A DNA stretch of 49,613 nt. It comes from an uncultured Veillonella sp. GTDB lineage: Bacteria > Bacillota > Negativicutes > Veillonellales > Veillonellaceae. A program made the position numbers and the translations under genes. The notes below the pieces were generated by a model. That model saw nothing but the letters and a program-made list of their open reading frames with translations. It did no database searches and was not told the DNA's origin. Where the stretch lies: the NCBI GenBank assembly GCA_902477915.1, contig CABSJA010000010.1, positions 1 to 49,613 of the forward strand, written 5' to 3'. Positions 41,546 through 49,613 of this stretch are shown in pieces. Numbering within the stretch: position 1 is the first letter of the stretch; each line of letters starts with the position of its first letter.

Positions 41546-41911
41546 ATGAACTACGATAAAGCTCATGATTTAGCTCACGCTATGCGTGAATCCGAAGAGT
41601 ACAAAGAGTTAATGGCTGCTCAAGAAGCTTTGAAAGCTGATGCAGTAGCAGCGGCTTTGGTGCGCACATTTATGGCACAACAAATGCAATGGGAATACGC
41701 AAAGTTGTCTGGTGCACCAGAAGCTGATGAATTGCAAAAGAAACAAGAGGAAATGATGCCTCAAATTCAAGAAAATGCTGCAGCAGCTGCTTATTTACAA
41801 GCACAAATGCGTTGGAGCCAAATCTCTAATGATATTTATAAAATCATTAGCGAACCAATCACTGAGGGGATGAAAGTGTTAGATCATGGCGAACAACAAC
41901 CACAACATTGA
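41546..41911 (+). CDS. YlbF/YmcA-family protein
   Basis: A 121-residue helical protein of the YlbF (Com_YlbF) family, with the pattern YDKAHDLAHAMRESEEYKEL followed by a long coiled helix and a C-terminal helix. In Bacillus relatives (YlbF, YmcA, YaaT) form an iron-sulfur complex that affects RNase Y and competence. I choose ATG 41546, five bases after GGAGG, not one seven codons upstream. Its end overlaps murB by 26 bases. Confidence 0.88.
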   Translation: MNYDKAHDLAHAMRESEEYKELMAAQEALKADAVAAALVRTFMAQQMQWEYAKLSGAPEADELQKKQEEMMPQIQENAAAAAYLQAQMRWSQISNDIYKIISEPITEGMKVLDHGEQQPQH

Positions 41912-42815
41912 GGCATTAAAAACTGCCTTATTAAAAGAATTACCAAGTACACGTGTACGAGAGCAGGAGCTGCTTTGTAACCATACAACCTTTAAAATCG
42001 GTGGTCCTGCTGATTTATTTATTGAACCTACTACAATGGCTGAGTTAAGCTTTACGCTACGCACCATTCATGAACTCAAAGTGCCTGTAACTGTTATCGG
42101 TTGCGGCTCCAATATTTTGGTGAAAGACGGTGGCATACGCGGCGCTGTTGTATCGGTTCGTCATATGACCCAAATCATGGATTGCAATGATAATGTATTA
42201 TGCATTGGTTCTGGGTATATGTTAAAAGATGCATCTGAATTTGCCTGGGAAAATGGTTTATCTGGTCTTGAGTTTGCCATTGGTATTCCAGGAACATTGG
42301 GCGGTGCTGTATTTATGAATGCAGGGGCTTATGACGGGGAAATGAGCCATGTAGTTACATCAGTACTAGCTGTAGATTTCGAGGGTAATATCAAGGAATA
42401 TGATGCATCTCATTTAGATTTCGCATATCGTCATAGTGTATTCCACGATAATCATGAGGTTATTGGTGAAGTCGTTATGACCCTTAAACCAGGCGACAAG
42501 GATGCTATCAAGGCGCGTATGGACGAGCTTACAGAAAAACGCGAATCTAAGCAACCTTTAGAATTTGCCAGTGCGGGCTCTACCTTTAAACGTCCACCAG
42601 GGTACTTTGCAGGTACATTGATTGAACAAACAGGTCTTAAAGGGTTATCTGTTGGTGACGCACAAGTATCTCATAAGCATGCTGGTTTTGTTATCAATAC
42701 TGGCAATGCTAAAGCTAAAGATGTACTTGATCTTATTAAAGAAGTACAAAAACGCGTATATGATCAACATGGTGTACATCTGGAGCCAGAAGTACGTATG
42801 ATTGGTGAAGATTAA
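41886..42815 (+). CDS. murB: UDP-N-acetylenolpyruvoylglucosamine reductase MurB
   Basis: A 309-residue flavoenzyme that reduces UDP-GlcNAc-enolpyruvate to UDP-MurNAc in peptidoglycan synthesis. FAD-binding blocks include TTFKIGGPADLFIEP, VIGCGSNILVKDGGIRG and GIPGTLGGAVFMNAGAYDGEM. The catalytic Ser is in SAGSTFKRP and the acid Glu in LEPEVRMIG. The short form lacking the E. coli-type loop is the type II class usual in Firmicutes. The 26-base overlap with the YlbF gene leaves only GAGGGG about 15 bases upstream, so initiation may depend on translation of the upstream gene. Confidence 0.96.
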   Translation: MANNNHNIEALKTALLKELPSTRVREQELLCNHTTFKIGGPADLFIEPTTMAELSFTLRTIHELKVPVTVIGCGSNILVKDGGIRGAVVSVRHMTQIMDCNDNVLCIGSGYMLKDASEFAWENGLSGLEFAIGIPGTLGGAVFMNAGAYDGEMSHVVTSVLAVDFEGNIKEYDASHLDFAYRHSVFHDNHEVIGEVVMTLKPGDKDAIKARMDELTEKRESKQPLEFASAGSTFKRPPGYFAGTLIEQTGLKGLSVGDAQVSHKHAGFVINTGNAKAKDVLDLIKEVQKRVYDQHGVHLEPEVRMIGED

Positions 42816-42835
42816 TACAAACTAAATATTAATAC

Positions 42836-42912
42836 AAGATTTCTTATGTGACGTTCCTTTTATCTTATTTGAGGCAAGGTAGCATAAGAAATCTTTTTTT
42901 TATACCATATGC
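42836..42912 (+). terminator. Terminator of the murB unit
   Basis: AAGATTTCTTATG (42836-42848) pairs perfectly with CATAAGAAATCTT (42893-42905) across a 44-base loop, then a long T run. The large loop is unusual for a simple terminator. The rest of the 303-base gap up to typA holds only the typA promoter and leader. Confidence 0.7.
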
Positions 42913-42994
42913 TTATGTAGCTAATTTAGTCTTAAGATGAGTCAAAAGTATAATCAAATGTAGAAATTGCCATGATTAGAAATCCTATACTTCT

Positions 42995-43024
42995 TTGACT
43001 TTTTTCTATAGACTACGTTATAAT
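42995..43024 (+). promoter_or_regulatory. Promoter of typA
   Basis: -35 TTGACT (42995-43000), an 18-base spacer, -10 TATAAT (43019-43024). It leaves an untranslated leader of nearly 90 bases before the typA ATG. Confidence 0.7.
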
Positions 43025-43118
43025 TAAGTGTTGCCAATTTTGGGAATATACCTATATAGCGACTTTCACAAGCGTTATATGATATAGAATATACTGAAAG
43101 AATTAAAGGGAGGATCTT

Positions 43119-44930
43119 ATGATTCGCGAAAATCTTCGAAATGTAGCGATTATCGCCCACGTTGACCATGGTAAAACTACTTTGGTGGACGCGTTATTAA
43201 AACAAAGCCATGTGTTCCGTGAAAATGAAAAAGTAGCAGAACGCGTAATGGACTCCAACGACTTGGAACGTGAACGCGGTATTACTATTTTGTCTAAAAA
43301 CACTGCTGTTATGCATGATGGCATTAAAATCAATATCGTTGATACTCCAGGCCATGCTGACTTCGGCGGCGAAGTAGAACGTGTACTTAACATGGTTGAC
43401 GGCGTATTGCTTCTCGTAGATGCTTATGAAGGTCCAATGCCTCAAACTAAATACGTTTTGCGTAAAGCTTTAGAACAAAAATTGAAACCAATCGTAGTTA
43501 TCAATAAAATCGACCGTCCTGACCAACGTGTTAAAGAGGTTGAAGATGAAGTTCTTGAATTGTTCATGGAACTTGAAGCTGATGATGACCAACTAGATTT
43601 CCCTGTAGTATACGCATCTGCTCGTGCTGGTGTGGCTAAAACTAACTGGGATGACGAAGCTGTAAATATGGAACCATTGTTTGAAACATTGATCGAAGAA
43701 ATTCCTGCACCACAAGGTGATTTGGAAGGTCCTCTTCAATTCATGGTTACTACACTAGATTACGATAACTTCATCGGTAAAATCGCAGTAGGCCGTATCG
43801 TTCGCGGTAAAATGAAACCTAACCAACAAGTAGCTATCATGACTGGTGAAAGCACTCGTAAAGCGAAAATCGGTCGTGTATATACATACAATGGCTTGAA
43901 CCGTGTTGAAACTGACGAAGCTGAAATGGGTGATATCATTGCGTTCGCTGGTATCGACGATATCAATATCGGCGAAACTGTAGCAGATGCTGAAAATCCT
44001 GAAGCATTACCATCCATCTCCATCGACGAACCAACATTGTCCATGGTATTCTCCGTAAACAACTCTCCATTCGCAGGTCGCGAAGGTGAATTCGTTACAT
44101 CCCGTCACTTACGTGATCGTTTGTTCCGCGAAGTAGAAACTAACGTTTCTATGAAAGTTGAAGAAACTGATTCTGCAGATGCTTTCAAAGTATCTGGTCG
44201 TGGCGAATTGCACTTGGCTGTATTGATCGAAACTATGCGTCGTGAAGGCTATGAATTACAAGTAGGTAAACCTCGCGTAATTTTCAAAACTATTAACGAC
44301 AAATTGTGCGAACCATTAGAAGCATTGACTATCGACGTACCTCAAGAATTCATGGGTACTGTAATGGAAAATCTTGGTCAACGTAAAGCTGAATTGACTA
44401 ACATGGTTGAGTTAGCTGGTTACCTTCGCATGGAATTCGTAATTCCTGCACGTGGTTTGATCGGTTTCCGTGCACAGTTCTTAACAGCTACAAAAGGTAA
44501 TGGTATCATGAACCATGTATTCCATGGTTATGCACCATACAAAGGCGAAATTCCTTCCCGTACACGCGGTGCTTTGGTAGCATTCGAAAATGGCGAAACT
44601 ACTCCATATGGTTTGAACTCTGTTCAAGACCGCGGTACATTGTTCGTTGGTCCTAACCAAGACGTGTACGCAGGCCAAGTTATCGGTGAAAATACTCGTG
44701 AACTTGATATGGATGTTAACCCATGTAAGAAAAAACACGTTACTAACATGCGTTCCAGCTCCTCTGACGAAGCAGTACGCTTGACTCCACCTCGTATCTT
44801 CTCCTTGGAACAAGCTCTTGAGTGGATCAATGACGACGAACTTGTTGAAGTAACACCTGAAAGCATTCGTATGCGTAAAACAATCCTTGATCGTAACGCA
44901 CGTGCGAAAGCTGCTAAAAACAAAAAATAA
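43119..44930 (+). CDS. typA: Ribosome-associated GTPase TypA/BipA
   Basis: A 603-residue translational GTPase. The G domain has AHVDHGKTTLVDALL (G1), RERGITI (G2), DTPGHADF (G3) and NKIDRPDQR (G4). It is followed by an EF-G-like beta domain and the TypA-specific C-terminal region. TypA binds 70S ribosomes and supports assembly and stress adaptation. It has a consensus GGGAGG site and strong codon bias towards one codon per residue, consistent with high expression. Confidence 0.97.
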   Translation: MIRENLRNVAIIAHVDHGKTTLVDALLKQSHVFRENEKVAERVMDSNDLERERGITILSKNTAVMHDGIKINIVDTPGHADFGGEVERVLNMVDGVLLLVDAYEGPMPQTKYVLRKALEQKLKPIVVINKIDRPDQRVKEVEDEVLELFMELEADDDQLDFPVVYASARAGVAKTNWDDEAVNMEPLFETLIEEIPAPQGDLEGPLQFMVTTLDYDNFIGKIAVGRIVRGKMKPNQQVAIMTGESTRKAKIGRVYTYNGLNRVETDEAEMGDIIAFAGIDDINIGETVADAENPEALPSISIDEPTLSMVFSVNNSPFAGREGEFVTSRHLRDRLFREVETNVSMKVEETDSADAFKVSGRGELHLAVLIETMRREGYELQVGKPRVIFKTINDKLCEPLEALTIDVPQEFMGTVMENLGQRKAELTNMVELAGYLRMEFVIPARGLIGFRAQFLTATKGNGIMNHVFHGYAPYKGEIPSRTRGALVAFENGETTPYGLNSVQDRGTLFVGPNQDVYAGQVIGENTRELDMDVNPCKKKHVTNMRSSSSDEAVRLTPPRIFSLEQALEWINDDELVEVTPESIRMRKTILDRNARAKAAKNKK

Positions 44931-44946
44931 TATCCTTAGTGATATA

Positions 44947-44976
44947 AAACGACGCTCCTATGGGGGCGTCGTTTTT
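44947..44976. terminator. Terminator of typA
   Basis: AAACGACGCTCC / GGGGCGTCGTTT with a short loop and T6. Confidence 0.88.
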
Positions 44977-44995
44977 ATTACATATAACAAAGAAG

Positions 44996-45063
44996 ATATT
45001 CCTATTTATTATATTCATATAAAAATAGGTGATAATTTTATCATTTATGATTGATAGGAATAT
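44996..45063. promoter_or_regulatory. Dyads upstream of the DUF4198 gene
   Basis: A perfect 10-bp inverted pair ATATTCCTAT (44996-45005) / ATAGGAATAT (45054-45063) encloses a second perfect dyad TGATAATTTTATCA (45030-45043). The inner one, followed by TTTATGAT, has the flavour of a Fur/metal-repressor box. Both lie 130-195 bases before the start codon. Regulatory function is inferred. Confidence 0.35.
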
Positions 45064-45190
45064 AGAACCTTGTATATATGGAGTTTGCATAATACCTTGC
45101 TGATACGGGTATCGGTATATACGGAATATCCATGACGATGTATAATAATAGCAAGTTTGTTGAAACTAGTTATTGATTATGGAGGTTCTT

Positions 45191-45913
45191 ATGAATAAGA
45201 AAATTCTAGCTTCTTTATTTGCTGTAGGTTTAGCTGCAGGCTATGTATGCTCTTCTGTTGATGCACATGGTGTGTTCTTCGCTAACCGTACAGATGAAAA
45301 AGTACTTGTATTAGGTGAGGGTCCTGTAGATAATGCTTATAGTGCAGATATGGTAAAAAATATTACTGGCTATGATGTACAAGGCAAACAAATTCCAGTT
45401 CAAGTTGTTAAGCATGAAAAAAATGTAGCTATTGTTCCACCAGCAGATCTTGGTGTAACTGTAACTAATTTCGATTATGGCTACTGGACTAAGACTAAAG
45501 ATGGTAAAACAATTCATAAACCAATCACCGAAGTTCCTGGTGCAGTTAAGAGTACACATGCTATCAAATATGATGTTCATTACTGGAATGCACAAGCAAA
45601 ACCATTTGTAGATAAGAATGCATTTATTCAAATTGTACCTTCTGTTAATCCATTGACATTAAGAAAAGGTGATACATATGAAATCCAAGTGTTTAAAGAT
45701 GGTAAACCATATGCGAATGCACCTCTTATCAAAGATTTAGTAAATGATTTAACTGGTGAAGCTAAAGCCGATGAAAATGGTAAAGCTACTGTAGCTGTTA
45801 CAGCAGATGGCTTAAATGTAGTAGGTGTTGAAGTTGCATTCCCTACACAAAATAAAGGGGAACAAAATAAATACTTTAGTGCATTGTCCTTCCTTATTTC
45901 TCCTGAAGAATAA
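45191..45913 (+). CDS. Secreted DUF4198-type protein, possible metal-binding periplasmic protein
   Basis: 240 residues from ATG 45191 (TGGAGG seven bases before); an ATG six codons upstream lacks a site. A signal peptide ends at SSVDA, so the mature protein would begin with His (HGVFFANRTDEK). The body is beta-rich with a repeated Ig-like pattern (LRKGDTYEIQVFKDGKPYANAPL), as in DUF4198 proteins, some of which are periplasmic nickel or cobalt binders. The exposed N-terminal His and H-rich segments (THAIKYDVHYWNA) are compatible with metal binding. Monocistronic, with its own terminator. Confidence 0.8.
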   Translation: MNKKILASLFAVGLAAGYVCSSVDAHGVFFANRTDEKVLVLGEGPVDNAYSADMVKNITGYDVQGKQIPVQVVKHEKNVAIVPPADLGVTVTNFDYGYWTKTKDGKTIHKPITEVPGAVKSTHAIKYDVHYWNAQAKPFVDKNAFIQIVPSVNPLTLRKGDTYEIQVFKDGKPYANAPLIKDLVNDLTGEAKADENGKATVAVTADGLNVVGVEVAFPTQNKGEQNKYFSALSFLISPEE

Positions 45914-45955
45914 TAATTAGTAATTTTAGTGCTTACCGAGTGTGTGAGTTAATAG

Positions 45956-45989
45956 AAGACCTCCTTAGTTGGACTAAGGGGGTCTTTTT
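45956..45989. terminator. Terminator of the DUF4198 gene
   Basis: AAGACCTCCTTAG / CTAAGGGGGTCTT with one wobble and a five-base loop, then T5. Confidence 0.85.
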
Positions 45990-46063
45990 GTGCTTTTTAG
46001 GTGTTATAAATTTTATGTGATTTAGTGAGAGTATTATAAGCATGATATAAGAAGGAGAGAATT

Positions 46064-48310
46064 ATGAAGATTAGACGTCATGTATCAGCCGTGATGACTG
46101 CACTAGTATTAACAGGTATATCTTATTCTGCTATGGCTACAGAAATTAATGCTTCTAGCGATAAAGCAGAGGAGTTGCTGGGTTTAACAATGGGCTCACC
46201 AGTACAAACGCAACCTGAGGTTAAACACATAGAGGATACATTAACAGTTAATGTACATGGTAAAAGTTTAACAGAGGCTGGTAAAAGTAAGAATGTTACA
46301 GGTATTTATAATGGATTTGGTTCACAACTAACGGTAGATAAAGACCTTATTGTACGATTAAAGAATGATGCACCAGCATCGAAGCGAGAATTAGGTCATT
46401 ATTATATGAGTGCTGTTTATGCTGGTTACGGTGGGAAGGTGCCACGTCTTAGCAAGGATAATCCGGACCGAGATTTTGGGGATACCAATATTCACGTTAA
46501 AGGTAATGTAGATATTGATGCTATCGGCTCTGGTTTACAAGTCAATCAACGAGGTCATATCCTTGTTGATGGAGGCGGTAAGATTATCACTCATCCTGTA
46601 GAAACATCTGATACCTATTCTGTAGTAGCAGAAGAGGGGGATGTATATGTTAATGCAGGCGCTGATGGCAAACATCCAGGCACTCATGACTTAGTTGCTG
46701 TTGGTAATGTAGGCCTTATCAACAAGGATTATGGCCGCGATCCAAATCACAATGTAGATCCAACTAATATAGCACTAGCTTTCACAACACCTAACTCTAG
46801 CCTTACCGGTGCTGTTTTGAATGAATATGCTGAAAGCAATAAAAACCCTCATAATTCTGGTGCAGATATTTACCTACAAAACGGAGCTACTTGGAATAAT
46901 GAATGGATTGGCATGGAGCGTCCTACACCTAAAAAAGAACGTCCATCAGGGGATAATGCAGCGTACCTATACAAGGGGAGTAAGGTTCGCAATCTTGTAG
47001 GTGGTATTAACCCAACTGCAGCAGGTAACATTCATCCTATCGATGCGCGGCCTATAACAATTCAGAATTATAGCGGTTATGTGAATGCTATTTATAAATC
47101 TGGCGTACCAGCAAGCGAAGCTGGAAAAGGCCAAATCGTCGTTGAACATGCGGCGGATAATAGCCATATTACAATGAAAGGCGACCATTCCGGTAATACC
47201 ATCGACGATGCAAGCTACAAAAAGGATATTCAAACATTAGCTGAGAAATTACAATACACAGGCAATGATAAGAAGCTTAGCACAACAGTTCAAATCAATG
47301 AAGGTGTTACTACACCTGGTGCTGTTGCAGACTTAGGGGCAGATCATTTTGATTCTCAAGGTCATCTCGTTGTAGATGATACAACAAAAGTTGTTCGTGC
47401 TAGTGAATCATCGCTCGTAGGTGGCACAAAATCTGCCCTTACTTCAACAGTTATGGCGTGGAAAAATAATACTAATGATTTACAACGTCGTTTAGGTGAT
47501 CTTCGTCTAGCTAATACAGATAAAGGAGTATGGGCTAAATATATAGGTGGTAAATCTAAGATTACAGATGGTGCTGATGCACATATGACGTACAATGGAG
47601 TACAAATCGGATATGATCATAAAGCCTCCAATGACTGGATTTTCGGCGGTGCCCTAGATTACAGTACATCTAGTAACTCTTATGCCAACGGCAGTGGCGA
47701 CGGTAAGCTTGGCGGTATAGCCTTATATGGTACAAAGCAACATGATGATGGTCGGTATATAGATATCATCGCTCGTGGTAATAGATTATCCAACGACTAT
47801 AGCCTTAACTCTATGAGTGGCCAACGATTGAATGGTAACTACCATACATTTGGTATATCCTTGAGTGCTGAATATGGCAAACGTATTAAAAAACAAAATG
47901 GTTTCTATATCGACCCTAGTGTAGAATTTATTCTAGGTCGTTTAAATGGTGTATCCTATGATGCAACTATTGCAGGCGGTGGATCCATGCATGTGAAATC
48001 TGATGCTGTGAACTCTGTTGTAGGTAGACTTGGCATTGGTATTGGTAAAGAAACAGAAAAATCTAATATCTTTGCAAAACTAGCACTAGCTCATGAATTC
48101 TCTGGTAAGGTAAATACTACATATTCTGCACCAGGTAACCCAACAGTACAAACAACTGTAGATTTAAAGGATACATGGCTTGATGCGGAAATCGGCGGTT
48201 CTTGGAACGTTCGTCCTAGTACATATCTATATGGCACACTCACTAAAAACTTTGGTGCTACCATCGATAATACATGGCGTATCGATGCAGGCGTTAGACA
48301 TAACTTTTAA
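46064..48310 (+). CDS. Classical autotransporter (type Va secretion)
   Basis: A 748-residue outer-membrane protein. Signal peptide residues 1-25 end at AMA. The passenger (about 26-465) is a beta-solenoid-like stretch with IHVKGNVDIDAIGSGLQVNQRGHILVDG and similar phrases. A linker helix (about 466-490: MAWKNNTNDLQRRLGDLRLA) precedes the 12-strand translocator with GVWAKYIGGKSK, GYDHKASNDWIFGGAL and a terminal beta signal ending VRHNF. No catalytic triad or protease motif is seen, so an adhesin or surface role is likely. Such proteins are typical of Veillonella surfaces; the binding partner is unknown. Confidence 0.9.
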   Translation: MKIRRHVSAVMTALVLTGISYSAMATEINASSDKAEELLGLTMGSPVQTQPEVKHIEDTLTVNVHGKSLTEAGKSKNVTGIYNGFGSQLTVDKDLIVRLKNDAPASKRELGHYYMSAVYAGYGGKVPRLSKDNPDRDFGDTNIHVKGNVDIDAIGSGLQVNQRGHILVDGGGKIITHPVETSDTYSVVAEEGDVYVNAGADGKHPGTHDLVAVGNVGLINKDYGRDPNHNVDPTNIALAFTTPNSSLTGAVLNEYAESNKNPHNSGADIYLQNGATWNNEWIGMERPTPKKERPSGDNAAYLYKGSKVRNLVGGINPTAAGNIHPIDARPITIQNYSGYVNAIYKSGVPASEAGKGQIVVEHAADNSHITMKGDHSGNTIDDASYKKDIQTLAEKLQYTGNDKKLSTTVQINEGVTTPGAVADLGADHFDSQGHLVVDDTTKVVRASESSLVGGTKSALTSTVMAWKNNTNDLQRRLGDLRLANTDKGVWAKYIGGKSKITDGADAHMTYNGVQIGYDHKASNDWIFGGALDYSTSSNSYANGSGDGKLGGIALYGTKQHDDGRYIDIIARGNRLSNDYSLNSMSGQRLNGNYHTFGISLSAEYGKRIKKQNGFYIDPSVEFILGRLNGVSYDATIAGGGSMHVKSDAVNSVVGRLGIGIGKETEKSNIFAKLALAHEFSGKVNTTYSAPGNPTVQTTVDLKDTWLDAEIGGSWNVRPSTYLYGTLTKNFGATIDNTWRIDAGVRHNF

Positions 48311-48321
48311 TTAAATAGATA

Positions 48322-48366
48322 AAAACTCTGTAGTTGCTTGTGGGTAAGGTGCTACAGAGTTTTTTA
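48322..48366 (+). terminator. Terminator of the autotransporter gene
   Basis: AAAACTCTGTAG / CTACAGAGTTTT stem with an 18-base loop and a T run. Confidence 0.85.
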
Positions 48367-48523
48367 TATAAAAGTGTCTATGTGAATTATTCTTTATCGG
48401 CAAATAGGCAAACATTAACTGGCTTGCTGTGATGGGCAGACTTTAACAATTTGGTATATCTATGTTAGTATATAAAGGCTAGTGAATATGTAACTTCTTA
48501 AGTAAGAGTTAGGAGGATATAAT

Positions 48524-49165
48524 ATGAAAGTTCTAATCGTAAATGGTAGTAGCCATGTAAATGGCACAACAATGCAAGCTATACAAGAGGTACAAAAGGT
48601 ATTTAGTGAAGCCAATGTAGATACAGAGGTCATTCAGCTAGGCAATAAACCTATTCGCGATTGTATTCAATGCGGTTATTGTTTTGAACATGGAGAATGT
48701 GTATTCAAGGATGATGATGTAAATGCGTTTGTAGAAAAAGCGAAGGATGCAGATGGCTTTATCTTTGCAACACCTGTATATTATGCACATCCGAGTGGAC
48801 GTATTTTATCCTTCTTAGATCGCGTATTCTTTAGTGCAGAAAGCGTAACGCCAAATCCATTTGCCTTTAAACCCGGTGCATCTATCGCCGTAGCTCGTCG
48901 CGGTGGTACAACGGCTTCCTTTGATGTACTCAATAAATACTTTGGTATTTCCCAAATGCCAATTGCAGGCTCTACATATTGGAATATTAGCCATGGTCTA
49001 GTAGCTGAAGATGCTAAACAGGATGAAGAAGGTATGCAAACAATGCGCAATTTGGCTAGAAATATGGTTTGGATGATGCGTAGCTTTGCCGTAGCTAAGG
49101 AGCAAGGTGTGCCATATCCAGATACAGATAAAGAGAAAAAAGTATCTACGAACTTTGTACGTTAA
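48524..49165 (+). CDS. Flavodoxin-fold NAD(P)H-dependent FMN reductase-like protein
   Basis: A 213-residue protein of the NADPH-dependent FMN reductase/iron-sulfur flavoprotein type. VLIVNGSSHVNGTTMQAIQ is the FMN phosphate loop and ATPVYYAHPSG the second flavin loop. The Cys cluster C-x2-C-x2-C with a further Cys (CIQCGYCFEHGEC, about 47-59) matches members that carry a [4Fe-4S] cluster or redox-active thiols. The substrate is unknown. It has an AGGAGG site and probably precedes the phosphatase gene in one transcript. Confidence 0.9.
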   Translation: MKVLIVNGSSHVNGTTMQAIQEVQKVFSEANVDTEVIQLGNKPIRDCIQCGYCFEHGECVFKDDDVNAFVEKAKDADGFIFATPVYYAHPSGRILSFLDRVFFSAESVTPNPFAFKPGASIAVARRGGTTASFDVLNKYFGISQMPIAGSTYWNISHGLVAEDAKQDEEGMQTMRNLARNMVWMMRSFAVAKEQGVPYPDTDKEKKVSTNFVR

Positions 49166-49201
49166 TACCTTAGCCCTTGGTGAGGTACTATAGGAGTTAT
49201 G

Positions 49202-49613
49202 ATGGTTAAAATTTTATTCATTTGTCATGGTAATATTTGTCGTTCAACGATGGCTGAGTTTTATATGAGGCATATCGTTGCGAAAGCTGGACTTAGCGAT
49301 TCTATTTATGTTGAGTCTGCCGCCACATCTCGTGAGGAGATAGGCAATGATACTCATTATGGGACTAAGCAAAAGCTAGATGAAATGGGTATTCCTTATA
49401 CACGTCGTAAGGCTCGTCAAGTAACTGTTGATGACTATCATAATTTTGATTACCTCATTATTATGGATGAAAATAATGGACGTAATTTAAAACGAATTAT
49501 TGGTGATGATTTAGATTCTAAGGTATTCAAGGCTATGTCTTTTGTTGGTGAAAGCCGTGATGTAAAGGATCCTTGGTATACGGGAAACTTTGACGAAACC
49601 TATGATGATGTCA
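49202..49613 (+). CDS. Low-molecular-weight protein-tyrosine phosphatase, cut by window end
   Basis: The first 137 residues of the protein; the frame is open to the right edge. The phosphatase loop C8-x5-R14 is in ICHGNICRSTMAEF, and the DPWYTGNF segment supplies the general-acid Asp. ATG 49202 is better spaced to AGGAG than ATG 49199. Possible roles include dephosphorylating tyrosine kinases of capsule synthesis or arginine phosphate; the sequence does not decide. Only about 15-20 residues should be missing, given the usual length of about 155. Confidence 0.9.
   Translation, partial: MVKILFICHGNICRSTMAEFYMRHIVAKAGLSDSIYVESAATSREEIGNDTHYGTKQKLDEMGIPYTRRKARQVTVDDYHNFDYLIIMDENNGRNLKRIIGDDLDSKVFKAMSFVGESRDVKDPWYTGNFDETYDDV

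Overview
The window reads as chromosomal DNA of a diderm Firmicute (Negativicutes), most probably a Veillonella species; this is inference from gene content, not a database match. It is AT-rich and has Firmicutes-type ribosome-binding sites and gene order (mfd, a lipid-linked-sugar flippase homologue, mazG, HU), yet it also encodes a true outer-membrane repertoire: a TonB-dependent receptor, ExbB, ExbD, TonB and an autotransporter. An [FeFe]-hydrogenase and an oxygen-independent radical-SAM haem enzyme point to strict anaerobic life. I saw no insertion sequence, prophage block or CRISPR array.

Layout. 1-1836: the 3' end of tRNA-Arg, a minus-strand pair (small XRE-type regulator plus small secreted protein), a complete cobalamin riboswitch with no gene behind it, and tRNA-Leu(UAG). 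1886-9161: mfd, flippase, mazG, HU and a diacylglycerol-type glycosyltransferase. 9323-15320: a small acidic protein, an ABC-F ATPase, [FeFe]-hydrogenase, and a DUF47 regulator with a Pit phosphate permease. 15321-19102: a 57-residue basic protein unlikely to be listed by a standard length cut-off, a possible small RNA, and a minus-strand iron/haem/cobalamin-type ABC importer with a large dyad over its promoter. 19364-21908: ascorbate-family PTS (IIA, IIB, IIC) plus a DUF454 membrane protein.

22076-32525 is the most striking part: an AraC-type regulator, then an apparent operon of a giant 1694-residue receptor, ExbB, ExbD, TonB, a flavodoxin and a HutW/ChuW-type radical-SAM enzyme. Read together it is a module for taking up haem across the outer membrane and opening the porphyrin without oxygen, the flavodoxin supplying electrons. 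The receptor appears to be two complete outer-membrane barrels in one polypeptide. The same 15-bp element lies within the regulator promoter and upstream of the receptor promoter.

32615-39605: a PfkB-type sugar kinase, the KtrAB/TrkHA-type potassium uptake pair, and a three-gene set of a 22-residue-repeat protein, a MoxR-type AAA ATPase and a VWA protein. 39629-49613: UPF0173 hydrolase, moaC, trmL, a YlbF-family protein, murB, typA, a secreted DUF4198-type protein, an autotransporter, a flavodoxin-fold reductase and a low-molecular-weight phosphatase cut by the right edge. Most transcription units end in clear intrinsic terminators.
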